DNA from: Planctomycetota bacterium
GTDB taxonomy: Bacteria; Planctomycetota; Planctomycetia; Pirellulales; UBA1268
Direction of reading: 5' to 3'
Length of the DNA stretch: 35,987 bases
NCBI GenBank assembly: GCA_016872925.1
Contig: VGYR01000005.1
Coordinates: 1 to 35,987, forward strand
This document shows, piece by piece, positions 8,030 through 17,899 of this stretch. Under the pieces are notes generated by a model. It did no database searches. It was not told where the DNA came from and saw nothing but the letters and a program-made list of their open reading frames with translations. The position numbers were made by a program, and so were the translations under genes. The number at the start of each line of letters is the position of its first letter. Position 1 is the stretch's first letter.

Positions 8030-8515
8030 TCAGGCGGCCTGCCGGCGGACGGCCCGCCGCGGGAGTCGGATGGTGACGGCCGTGCCGCCTTCAGCGCAGT
8101 CGGCCACGCCCAGCGTGCCGCCGCAGCGGTCGACGAGTTCGCGCACGGCGGCGGGGCAGCGGGCATCGAACGAGCCCGAGGGGCCGGAGTCGGCGATCTC
8201 GAGTTCGAAGGCGTCCGGCCCGTCGATCGCGGTGACCACGACCTCGTGGAGCGGCGGGCCGTCGCCGGGCGTGACGGCCGTCGCGGCCACGAAGGCGGAG
8301 GCGACCAGTCGCTCCACGGCGGCGCGGAAGGCCGCCGCGTCGGCGGTCACGCGGGTGTCGGCGGGCACGTCGAGGGCCAGCCGGACCGCGGCCGGTGCCG
8401 GCCGGTCGGCCACGATCGATTCGATCAGGTCGCGGACCCGCAGGCCCGCCGGAGGCACCAGGGGCAGGATCCGCGGCTCGGAGTCCGGGGCGTGGTCGGC
8501 AGGCGCATGACGCAT
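8030..8515 (-). CDS. Orphan GHKL/histidine-kinase-type ATPase domain protein, degenerate
   Basis: A 161-residue protein made of a single HATPase_c-like domain. Visible elements are a helix like the N-box helix (AAFRAAVERLVASAFVA), strand VVVTAID followed by a D-box-like EIADSGPSG, and a C-terminal G2-like GGTAVTIRLPR after LVDRCGGTLGV. The expected N-box asparagine is absent and no phosphoacceptor domain precedes it. It may be an anti-sigma/regulatory kinase fold or a non-catalytic descendant. It lies 40 bases upstream of fliF and is likely co-transcribed with it. Confidence 0.65.
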   Translation of the reverse strand: MRHAPADHAPDSEPRILPLVPPAGLRVRDLIESIVADRPAPAAVRLALDVPADTRVTADAAAFRAAVERLVASAFVAATAVTPGDGPPLHEVVVTAIDGPDAFELEIADSGPSGSFDARCPAAVRELVDRCGGTLGVADCAEGGTAVTIRLPRRAVRRQAA

Positions 8516-8562
8516 GGGAATCCTTTCCCGAAAGCGATGGCGAAACGGTGGGACGGCGGCTC

Positions 8563-9243
8563 CTAGCCGGCGACGACGGTCCGCTGATCGACGCGGGAGC
8601 CGCAGGTCTCTTCCATGAGCCAGCGGTTCACGTCGGCGAGTACGGTGCGGGACAGCGGCGTGGTGCCCGGGTAGATCCGCATCGCGAGCATCGCCCCCGC
8701 GGCATGGAACAGGCGGAGCGTGCGGTCCGTCCGGTCTGCGGCGGCGGCCACGTCGGCCGCGGTGCAGCAGTGAAGCATCGGGAGGCGGCGGATCGCGTCG
8801 ATCCGCGCGAACAGCGATTCGTCGAGCGGGAACGAACCGCCCAGGGAGACCACGCCGGCGAACGACTCGGGATGGCGGCAGGCGATGCGGAAGGCCTCGG
8901 TTCCGGCGGCCCCCGCGCCCACCAGCCAGACGCGTCGCGGATGGATGCTCAGCCGCCCCGACACGCGGTCGACTGCCTGCCAGGCGGCGGCCGCACCGCC
9001 GGTCGCCCGCACGGCCACGAAGTTCCGCAGGCTCACGCGGGGCATCACGCGGGCGAGGTCGACCGGGGCGGCCAGCGGGTCGCCGAGCCAGACGAGCAGC
9101 GGATAGTCGTAGGCGGGCTCGTAGCCCTGCGGCACGAACACCGGCATGCCCGCGGTCCAGTCGGCCAACTCATGCACCCGGATCGGCGGCGCGACCCTCC
9201 GGACGGAGCGCCGGGAGGATCGGTTCGCAGGTCGGCCGCTCAT
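8563..9243 (-). CDS. Alpha/beta-hydrolase-fold protein with apparently lost catalytic triad
   Basis: A 226-residue protein resembling the phospholipase/carboxylesterase-type alpha/beta hydrolases: VFVPQGYEPAYDYPLLVWLG, then VWLVGAGAAGTEAFRIACRHPESFAGVVSLGGSFP and a C-terminal YPGTTPLSRTVLADVNRWLM. The nucleophile elbow, normally GxSxGG, reads G109-A-G111-A-A-G114, so serine is missing. The C-terminal position usually occupied by histidine in YPGGH is threonine. It is therefore probably a non-enzymatic binding protein. It is the first gene of the leftward group that runs into the FliF-FlhB cluster. Confidence 0.68.
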   Translation of the reverse strand: MSGRPANRSSRRSVRRVAPPIRVHELADWTAGMPVFVPQGYEPAYDYPLLVWLGDPLAAPVDLARVMPRVSLRNFVAVRATGGAAAAWQAVDRVSGRLSIHPRRVWLVGAGAAGTEAFRIACRHPESFAGVVSLGGSFPLDESLFARIDAIRRLPMLHCCTAADVAAAADRTDRTLRLFHAAGAMLAMRIYPGTTPLSRTVLADVNRWLMEETCGSRVDQRTVVAG

Positions 9244-9382
9244 GGGGGATTCCTCGAAGGCTGGTTCGCGGGACGGCGGGTTCTATCCGAGGCCTCCGCG
9301 CGGGAGCAACGCCAGCCGTCCTCCGCCGCCCCGCCCTGGAAAGCAGGGAAAGCCACGCAAGGCCGGCGAGGCCGCCCGATGG

Positions 9383-11825
<2,443 letters not shown>

Positions 11826-11827
11826 GC

Positions 11828-12799
11828 TCACGCCTCCGTCGTCTTGGTCGCCTCGCCGGCCGCGGCGCCGACCGACAGCACCGCATCGAGGTCGACCATG
11901 GCCGATGACGGCACCGGCCGGCGGGTCGCCCGCGAGCCGACCCACGCCGCCCCGATCAACGACACGAGGGTCGCGGCCAGCAGCGTGGTCAGCACCGTCG
12001 AGCCCGTGCCGCCGCCCGCCGGAGCCACCGGCCGAGGCCGACGGATCGGCTCGACCGCCATGATCACCGGCGCGACCCGGATCGTGTCGGCCGCATTGTA
12101 GGCGTAGTTCTTGAAAAAATAGCCGATCACCTCCACGGGCTCGTCGATCGACAGGCCCGTCGGCATGCCGGCCGGAAGCCGCAGGGCCTGCACCACCACC
12201 GGCGACGACGGCCCTCCCTCGGGCTCGAGCCAGCCCTGCCAGTAGCGTTCGACCCCGTGGTCGTTGGCCGGGGCCGGCAACTCTTCCAGGCGGTGGAGCG
12301 TGCCCCGCATGGCGACGAGGCGGCCACGAAACGACCGCGGCTGCCCGAACAGCTCGCGGAAGGCCACAGGCTGCGGCCCGGCGCGGCGGAACGCCGCGAG
12401 GCCGGCGGCGCGGAGCGTGTTCCAGGTCTGGAACCAGGCCTCCTCGTCGGCAGCGCGGAAGAAGGTGGCGTCGCGGACGCGGGCCAGCGCTTCCCGCGAG
12501 GCCGACAGCGCCGCGGCCGGCGGGGCGTCGAGGGGCAGCCCCTCGGGCTCGATCACGATCTCGTCGCCGGCGGGGGGCGGTCCAGCCACGGCGTCGAGCC
12601 GCGTGTCGACCTCGTCCGCGATCGGCCGCTGCGGTGCGGCGAACCAGGTCCGCTCGATCCACCCCAGGCCCAGGACGATTGCGGCCGCCGCCGGCATCAC
12701 CGACCAGAAGAGCCGACGGCGGTCCGGCGGGGCGAGGAAGTTTCGCGGGCGTGCGGCCGCCGAAGAATCGCGATCCACGGAACCGCCGCCGCCGCTCAC
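11828..12799 (-). CDS. Uncharacterised membrane protein, paralogous domain to its neighbour
   Basis: A 323-residue protein. Transmembrane helices lie at about 30-48 and 268-288, enclosing an exported domain. That domain contains FRGRLVAMRGTLHRLEEL (157-174), LPAGMPTG (208-215) and VIGYFFKNYAY (224-234), matching the motif in the protein encoded downstream. I chose the GTG at 12797-12799, which overlaps the upstream stop as GTGA, over an ATG at 12865 that would run 22 codons into the previous gene. Function is unknown; the fold may be OB-like from the GRLVAMRGTL strand pattern. Confidence 0.7.
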   Translation of the reverse strand: MSGGGGSVDRDSSAAARPRNFLAPPDRRRLFWSVMPAAAAIVLGLGWIERTWFAAPQRPIADEVDTRLDAVAGPPPAGDEIVIEPEGLPLDAPPAAALSASREALARVRDATFFRAADEEAWFQTWNTLRAAGLAAFRRAGPQPVAFRELFGQPRSFRGRLVAMRGTLHRLEELPAPANDHGVERYWQGWLEPEGGPSSPVVVQALRLPAGMPTGLSIDEPVEVIGYFFKNYAYNAADTIRVAPVIMAVEPIRRPRPVAPAGGGTGSTVLTTLLAATLVSLIGAAWVGSRATRRPVPSSAMVDLDAVLSVGAAAGEATKTTEA

Positions 12800-13092
12800 G
12801 CCTCGATCCGCGATTGGTCGTCCGCGTGCGCGGAGCCGGCCTTCTGCCGGCGTGTCTCGCGCCACACATAGGCTCCGAACGACGCCACGAGCGTGAACGG
12901 CATCGCGAGCATCAGGAGGATGCTGTAGAAGTAGCCGCGGGCGACGTTGAGGCCGTCCGGATCCGACGTGTTCACCGCATCCTTGCAGGTCGGACAGGCG
13001 AGCACCTCGCCGCAGACGAGCACCGCCAGCACGACGATCAGCGGAGCGAGCGTGGACAGCCTGCGGATCACGGATGAATCCTCCGACGGCAT
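12796..13092 (-). CDS. Small membrane protein with CPTC motif
   Basis: A 98-residue protein with a first hydrophobic helix (about 15-32), immediately followed by C33-P-T-C36, a short polar loop and a second helix (54-77) ending in a basic tail. The paired cysteines on the outer side of the membrane, next to SCO and cytochrome oxidase genes, could handle copper or thiol exchange. This is inference from context; I recognise no named family. Its stop overlaps the next gene's GTG start. Confidence 0.7.
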   Translation of the reverse strand: MPSEDSSVIRRLSTLAPLIVVLAVLVCGEVLACPTCKDAVNTSDPDGLNVARGYFYSILLMLAMPFTLVASFGAYVWRETRRQKAGSAHADDQSRIEA

Positions 13093-13105
13093 TGTAGGCG
13101 CCCCG

Positions 13106-13564
13106 TCAGGCTCCGGGGAACCAGTGGTAGAGCATCAGGTAGATGACCACGCCCGTCACCGAGACATAGAGCCAGATCGGCAGCGTGATCCTGCCCAGGC
13201 GGCGATGGGCGTCGAACCGGCCTCGCCAGGCCAGGAAGAACATCCGCAGGGCGAGCACCGGCACGGCCACCGCCAGCAGGATGTGGGAGATCAGGATCGC
13301 GAAGTACACGGGGCGGATCGCCCCCTGCCCCCGGAACGGCACGTGGCCCACGAGGGAGTGGTACGTGAGGTAGCAGGCGAGGAACACCGCCGAGGTGACG
13401 AACGCCGCCACCATGGTCGCCCGATGGGCGGCCACATGACCCCGGCGGATCAGGATCCAGCCCGCCACCAGCAGCACCGTGGCCACCGTGTTGAGCACGG
13501 CGTTGGTCGTGGCCAGCGGATGCACTCCGGCGGCGACGGCCCCGACGGCGAGGGCAATGATCAT
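13106..13564 (-). CDS. DUF420 (CtaM/YozB-like) membrane protein
   Basis: A 152-residue protein with about four to five membrane helices. It carries the DUF420 pattern: HPLATTNAVLNTVATVLLVAG, then HVAAHRATMVAAFVTSAVFLACYLTYH, followed by ISHILLAVAVPVLAL, and a C-terminal TGVVIYLMLYHWF. Conserved histidines at the membrane surface are typical. Family members in Firmicutes are needed for assembly of aa3/caa3-type oxidase, which fits its place between SCO and the oxidase genes. Start ATG overlaps the SCO stop as ATGA. Confidence 0.88.
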   Translation of the reverse strand: MIIALAVGAVAAGVHPLATTNAVLNTVATVLLVAGWILIRRGHVAAHRATMVAAFVTSAVFLACYLTYHSLVGHVPFRGQGAIRPVYFAILISHILLAVAVPVLALRMFFLAWRGRFDAHRRLGRITLPIWLYVSVTGVVIYLMLYHWFPGA

Positions 13565-14217
13565 GGCACGATTCCCGGGTCGGCCGTCGCGGCACTCTCC
13601 GCGAGCACCTCGCGGAGCAGCTGCTCGAGCCGGTTCACCTTGTCGGCGTCGAGCAGGTGGTAGCCGCCCCGCAGCCGGCCGCTCCGGTCGAAGACGACGC
13701 CGCGCTCCGAGTGCACGCCGAGTTCCACCGGCAGGCGGAACACCTTCTGCCCGACCTGCTCGATGACCTTCAGGTCGCCGGTGAGGAACTTCCAGCGGCG
13801 GGGATCGGCGTCGAATCGCGCCGCGTAGGAGGCGAGCACCTCGGGCGTGTCGTTGGCCGGATCGCAGGTCAGGCTCACCACCAGCAGCGCCGGATCGTCG
13901 ATCCGGCGGAGGAGGTCGGCGATCGCCTGGTTCTCCCGGAAGCACGGGCCTGGGCAGTTGGCGAAGAAGATCGCCCCCAGCACCACGCGGCCTCGGAGAT
14001 CCTCCGCCGTGACCTCGGCGCCGGACTGGTCACGCAGCGTGAAGGGCACGTCGGCGAGGTTCGGCACCTCGACCTCCTCGTCCTTCACGGCGCCCACCAC
14101 CGGCACCGGACGCTCTGCCGTCGGCTCGACGACGGCCCCGGGTCGGCTGCAGCCCACCAGCGTCCCGATCACGAGACACCCGATCCAGATGCGGCACCGA
14201 GGGCGAGGGCCGTTCAT
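13561..14217 (-). CDS. SCO1/SenC/PrrC-type copper chaperone lipoprotein
   Basis: A 218-residue lipoprotein (lipobox LVGC, Cys23) with a thioredoxin-like SCO domain at about 55-210. The copper ligands are C88-P-G-P-C92, with His169 in GVHSERGVVFD. The loop reads CPGPC rather than the common CPTVC. SCO proteins deliver or reduce copper for the CuA site of CoxII. It sits directly downstream of coxIV (11-base gap) and overlaps DUF420 by four bases, so all are one transcription unit. Confidence 0.92.
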   Translation of the reverse strand: MNGPRPRCRIWIGCLVIGTLVGCSRPGAVVEPTAERPVPVVGAVKDEEVEVPNLADVPFTLRDQSGAEVTAEDLRGRVVLGAIFFANCPGPCFRENQAIADLLRRIDDPALLVVSLTCDPANDTPEVLASYAARFDADPRRWKFLTGDLKVIEQVGQKVFRLPVELGVHSERGVVFDRSGRLRGGYHLLDADKVNRLEQLLREVLAESAATADPGIVP

Positions 14218-14228
14218 GCGTGGTGCGA

Positions 14229-14720
14229 TCAGTGCGCCGCCTCGGCGAAGGGGCTTTCGGCCGACGCCCTCTGGAGCGTCTTCAGGTCGGAGTCACGGGC
14301 CATGTGCAGGGCCCGCTCCTGCGACACCATGCGGTTCCGCAGCCCGACGTCGGGGATCAGCATGATCCCCAGGAACAGGGCCATCATGGCCGCGGGGATG
14401 GTGAGCACGTACTTCCAGTTCGCCTCCCACCAGACGTGCATGAAGAACAGGATCACCAGCATCGCCTTGGTGCACGACACCGCCATCATGAAGGTCCAGC
14501 CGACCTGTGGCTGGTCGCGCCAGGGCCAGGCGGGCGAGTAGGTCAGGAACGACATCGTCGTCAGGCCGCAGAGGGCCAGGAAGACGAGCACGTACTTGCC
14601 GAGGCCGCCGTGGGCGTGGTGGTCGCCGTGCGCCTCGTGCAGCGCGTGCTGGAGCGTCTCGTCGGCGGAGGCGCCGGGGCGGGTGACGGGGCCGTGGGCG
14701 TGCGGGTCGTGGTCGGACAT
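14229..14720 (-). CDS. coxD: Cytochrome c oxidase subunit IV (caa3-type)
   Basis: A 163-residue protein. A His-rich N-terminus (about 1-40) precedes three transmembrane helices: YVLVFLALCGLTTMSFL, MMAVSCTKAMLVILFFMHVWWE and YVLTIPAAMMALFLGIML. The middle CTKAMLVILFFMH helix is diagnostic of the prokaryotic COX4/CyoD family. It is a small accessory subunit of heme-copper oxidases. The ATG at 14720 lies 8 bases after coxIII; the open frame upstream belongs to no gene. Confidence 0.88.
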   Translation of the reverse strand: MSDHDPHAHGPVTRPGASADETLQHALHEAHGDHHAHGGLGKYVLVFLALCGLTTMSFLTYSPAWPWRDQPQVGWTFMMAVSCTKAMLVILFFMHVWWEANWKYVLTIPAAMMALFLGIMLIPDVGLRNRMVSQERALHMARDSDLKTLQRASAESPFAEAAH

Positions 14721-14728
14721 GGGCTGCC

Positions 14729-15775
14729 TCAAAACAGGTACAGGAGCGGGAACAGGAAGATCCACACGAGGTCGACGAAGTGCCAGTAGAGCCCGATGTT
14801 CTCGATCGCGCCGGCCCGCTTCGCGTTGAGCGTCCAGGTGAGCATGATCGCGAACACCAGCAGCCCCACGCCCACATGGATCGCGTGGAAGCCGGTGAGC
14901 AGGAAGTAGGTGCTGGCCCACATGTTGCCCCCGGGGATCACGGTCGGCAGCCGGAGCCACGGGAAGGCGTCGTTGAGGCCGTGCGCCCCGTGGCCGCCCC
15001 CATGGTCGGCTCCCTCGGCGGGCAGCGGCATCACCTGATCGGCGACGACGGCCATGTCGAAGGCCTGCTGCTCGGGGCTGATGACGATCTTCTGGACCTG
15101 CTGCAGGCGGCCGCGGGCGGCCTGTTGCTCGGCGGAGAGCCGGTCGGCGGCGACCTCGTCGAGCCGCTTGAGAACATCGACCGTGTCGCCGGCCTTGGCC
15201 TCCGCGTCGGCCGGATCGCGGAGGGCCGCCGGCACCAGGGCGACCGGCAGTTTGCGGAGTTCGTCGAGCCGCGCCCGCACGGCCGAGCCGTAGTAGAGGT
15301 CGGGCCGCTCATAGATCCGGCTGTGGGGCATGGCCGGATAGATGCCGTGCGAGAACTTGGCCGCGTATTCGTAGCCCTTGATGCCCAGGAACAACGACCC
15401 GAGCAGCAGCGTGAGCAGCATCCAGATCTTCGCCAGGCTCGCCTTGTTGGCCCGCGCGGCCTCGAGGGCCAGCACGATCGTCACGCTCGAGCAGATCAGC
15501 ACGAAGGTATTGAAGGCCCCGATCGGCTCCGAGAGGTGCACGTGGTGCGGCTTGGGCCAGATGGCCGCGCCGAAGCGGAGCACCACGTAGCTGCCGAGGA
15601 GCGCGGCGAAGAACATGATCTCCGTCGACAGGAACAGCCACATGATCAGCTTGCCGCGGGAGAGCGGCAGGCCGGGCTGGTACTGGAGCGTGATGTGACC
15701 GTGGTGGTCGCCATGGCTACCATGACCGGCATGACCGTGGTCGGAGGACGAGATGGAGGCGGCGTGGGCGTGCAT
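14729..15775 (-). CDS. coxC: Cytochrome c oxidase subunit III with a large hydrophilic insertion
   Basis: A 348-residue protein. The His-rich N-terminus is followed by five membrane helices (about 43-66, 87-106, 116-136, 285-312, 327-347). Conserved blocks include [18 protein letters not shown], the FLGIKGYEY end of helix three, FHAIHVGVG, and the final [18 protein letters not shown]. Family members of this five-helix type are about 200 residues. The extra roughly 130 residues (150-282) lie between helices three and four and are polar, partly coiled-coil-like, ending in another His/Gly-rich patch. Subunit III stabilises the oxidase and its proton uptake. Lies 26 bases downstream of ctaB. Confidence 0.92.
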   Translation of the reverse strand: MHAHAASISSSDHGHAGHGSHGDHHGHITLQYQPGLPLSRGKLIMWLFLSTEIMFFAALLGSYVVLRFGAAIWPKPHHVHLSEPIGAFNTFVLICSSVTIVLALEAARANKASLAKIWMLLTLLLGSLFLGIKGYEYAAKFSHGIYPAMPHSRIYERPDLYYGSAVRARLDELRKLPVALVPAALRDPADAEAKAGDTVDVLKRLDEVAADRLSAEQQAARGRLQQVQKIVISPEQQAFDMAVVADQVMPLPAEGADHGGGHGAHGLNDAFPWLRLPTVIPGGNMWASTYFLLTGFHAIHVGVGLLVFAIMLTWTLNAKRAGAIENIGLYWHFVDLVWIFLFPLLYLF

Positions 15776-15801
15776 GGCGGACTCTACGGGCTGTGAATGG
15801 A

Positions 15802-16764
15802 TCAGATTGGCCTGCCGAACGCGACCGTCGCGACGAGGAGGCCGAGCAGGGAGCCGAGGGACGTGAGCAGAAGTCCGCGAGCCGAGGCGTCGTCTCGCCG
15901 GACGGCGAACCGGACGGCGAAGCCGACGTAGACGACCGATGCCACGGCTGCCACGAAGAACAGCCGGACGCTGCCAGAGGGCACGGCCAGCACGAGGCTC
16001 GCGGGAACCATGGCCAGCGACGCCGCCAGCGATTGGCCGGCCGCACGCAGGCCCGAGGGATCGACCACCGTGAGCATCTTCAGCCCGGCAGCCTCGTACT
16101 GCCGCCGGTAGAGCCAGGCGATCGCCATGAAGTGCGGGAACTGCCAGAGATACAGGACCGTGGCCAGGGCGGCTGCGGCGAGCGTGCCCCGCGCGTCGCC
16201 GGCGGCGAGCCGCTCCGGGCCGCCGGCGGCGAGCCAGCCGATCGCCACCGGCAGCGCCCCGGCGACGGCGCCCACGGCGGTGTTCAGCGGCGTCGTCCGC
16301 TTGAGCGGCGTGTAGGCGAGCACGTAGAGCAGCCAGGTGGCGACGGCCGCAGCCGTCGGCCGCCAGTCGGCGGCCGAGGTCATGGCCAGGCAACCCAGCG
16401 CGAGGGTTCCGGCCGCGAGCCACCATGCATCGCGAACCGCGAGCCGCCCCGCCGCGATCGGCCGCGACGCGGTGCGGGGCATCGCCCCGTCGGTGTCTCG
16501 CTCGAGGATCTGGTTGGCGACGCTCGAACTGGCGGCCACCAGGGCGGTGCCGACCAACAGCAGCGCCACCGCCAGCGGACTCTCGGGGCGGCCACCCGTG
16601 AGCCACAGGGCGGCGGCGACCGTGGCCAGTTCCATCACCGCGATCCGCGGTCGGCAGAGGCTCGAGAGGTCGGCAGGCCAGGAGGCGGCCCGGGACTCGG
16701 CCAGCGAAGCGGGACCCGGAAATCCGGGCACCACGACCGCGTCGCTGCAGGCCGAAGGCGTCAT
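15802..16764 (-). CDS. ctaB: Protoheme IX farnesyltransferase (heme O synthase)
   Basis: A 320-residue UbiA-superfamily protein with about eight to nine membrane helices. The prenyl-diphosphate/Mg motif is at 84-92 (NQILERDTD), followed by [10 protein letters not shown]. The second conserved region has [22 protein letters not shown] and [14 protein letters not shown], characteristic of heme O synthase. It adds farnesyl to heme B as the first step to heme A. ATG at 16764 overlaps the ctaA stop by four bases, indicating coupling. Confidence 0.93.
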   Translation of the reverse strand: MTPSACSDAVVVPGFPGPASLAESRAASWPADLSSLCRPRIAVMELATVAAALWLTGGRPESPLAVALLLVGTALVAASSSVANQILERDTDGAMPRTASRPIAAGRLAVRDAWWLAAGTLALGCLAMTSAADWRPTAAAVATWLLYVLAYTPLKRTTPLNTAVGAVAGALPVAIGWLAAGGPERLAAGDARGTLAAAALATVLYLWQFPHFMAIAWLYRRQYEAAGLKMLTVVDPSGLRAAGQSLAASLAMVPASLVLAVPSGSVRLFFVAAVASVVYVGFAVRFAVRRDDASARGLLLTSLGSLLGLLVATVAFGRPI

Positions 16765-17732
16765 GCGAACACCCTCCCGGGCAGGAGGTGGGCGTCGCGT
16801 TCCCCGGCCGCCGCGGTGCCGACGGCCCCCGCCTTGATGGCGAGGACGACGGCGGCGGCGAGGATCAGCATCCCGAGCACCACGTGGCCGGTGACCACGC
16901 CGGCGCTCCACACACTGCGGGCTCGCAGCGGCTCGCTCCACTGCCACGACTCCGAAACCAGCGCCGACGGCACTCCCCAGTTCGCCACCCAGGCGGCCGC
17001 GCCGAGCAGCATCTGCACGCACACGAGGGCCACGACGACCCGCGACCAGAGCCGCGCCGCCGGCGATCCCCGCTCGGTCAGGAGCACGGCGCCGACCACC
17101 GCGAGCACCGTCACGGCGACGGCCCCCAGGATGTGCAGCGCCACGAGCCCGCGGAAGGTGGCCGGGTCGACGGCCGCGTCGAGGTGCCGCAGCTGGGCCC
17201 CGGCGACGAGCTGGAAGTAGGCCGCGACGAGCAGCGCGACCGGCACCCGCGCGACGCCCACCTGGGCCGTGTCCGCGGGCCTGCGGGAGAGCGTGGCGAT
17301 CGCGACGGCGACGGCGAAGAACAGCGGCCCCGTGCAGGCGTGCACCTTGGCGATCGTCTTGTCGTCCAGCAGCACGCGGGCACCCCCGAGACAGCCCTGC
17401 AGCACCACCAGCGCCACGGCGGCCACCGTCAGCCAGCGGACGGCCGGCCGCGTGTCGGTGCGCCAGGCCACGGCCGCGAGCACCAGGCTGACGATGCCCG
17501 CCAGGGCCCCGAGCAGCCGGTGGCCGTGCTCCAGAAACAGGTCCCACGGACCGTGCAGCCACTCCGCCATGGGAAACAGGAACATGTTGTGCCCGTAGGT
17601 TGCCGGCCAGTCGGGCACCGCCATCGCCGCCTCGTACGTCGTCACGAGCGCCCCGAACGACAGCAGCACCGCCGTCACGCCCACCAGCAGGCAGGCGACG
17701 AGATGCGTCGGATTGAAGGCGGCGGGTTTCAT
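16761..17732 (-). CDS. ctaA: Heme A synthase (COX15/CtaA)
   Basis: A 323-residue, eight-helix protein that oxidises heme O to heme A. Seen are the first-helix/loop pattern [17 protein letters not shown], the heme-ligand region [14 protein letters not shown] (66-79), [32 protein letters not shown] and a late TGHVVLG. The family's external loop cysteine pair is not evident. I start at the ATG at 17732 ([10 protein letters not shown]), which puts the first membrane helix at the normal distance; an ATG at 17825 would add 31 residues. Downstream of coxI, overlapping ctaB. Confidence 0.88.
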   Translation of the reverse strand: MKPAAFNPTHLVACLLVGVTAVLLSFGALVTTYEAAMAVPDWPATYGHNMFLFPMAEWLHGPWDLFLEHGHRLLGALAGIVSLVLAAVAWRTDTRPAVRWLTVAAVALVVLQGCLGGARVLLDDKTIAKVHACTGPLFFAVAVAIATLSRRPADTAQVGVARVPVALLVAAYFQLVAGAQLRHLDAAVDPATFRGLVALHILGAVAVTVLAVVGAVLLTERGSPAARLWSRVVVALVCVQMLLGAAAWVANWGVPSALVSESWQWSEPLRARSVWSAGVVTGHVVLGMLILAAAVVLAIKAGAVGTAAAGERDAHLLPGRVFA

Positions 17733-17899
17733 GCTGAACGGAACACTATGCACGGCGACGGGGACCACGCGAGGGCAGGCGAAGGGACTGGCAGACGCTC
17801 GACGAGCCATGGAGATTCCGCTCATCGCGGGCGGTCCCGAAGCCGGCTCTCAACGGCCGAGCTTGCAGCAGTCGACGAAGTCGAGCGAGAACTCCCTTC
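17733..17899. other. Spacer between coxI and ctaA
   Basis: About 170 bases with no gene of its own. It may partly encode the alternative CtaA N-terminus (ATG at 17825). No strong terminator hairpin or promoter is visible. Confidence 0.3.

Noticed and set aside
3180-8076. Long overlapping plus-strand open frames (1048 and 920 codons) across the export cluster
   Set aside because: They are antisense shadows of flhB to fliF; composition is Arg/Gly/His-rich without any recognisable motif.
9244-9382. Possible terminator or small RNA between mdh and the hydrolase-fold gene
   Set aside because: No stable stem followed by a T tract was found; the sequence is plain GC-rich spacer.
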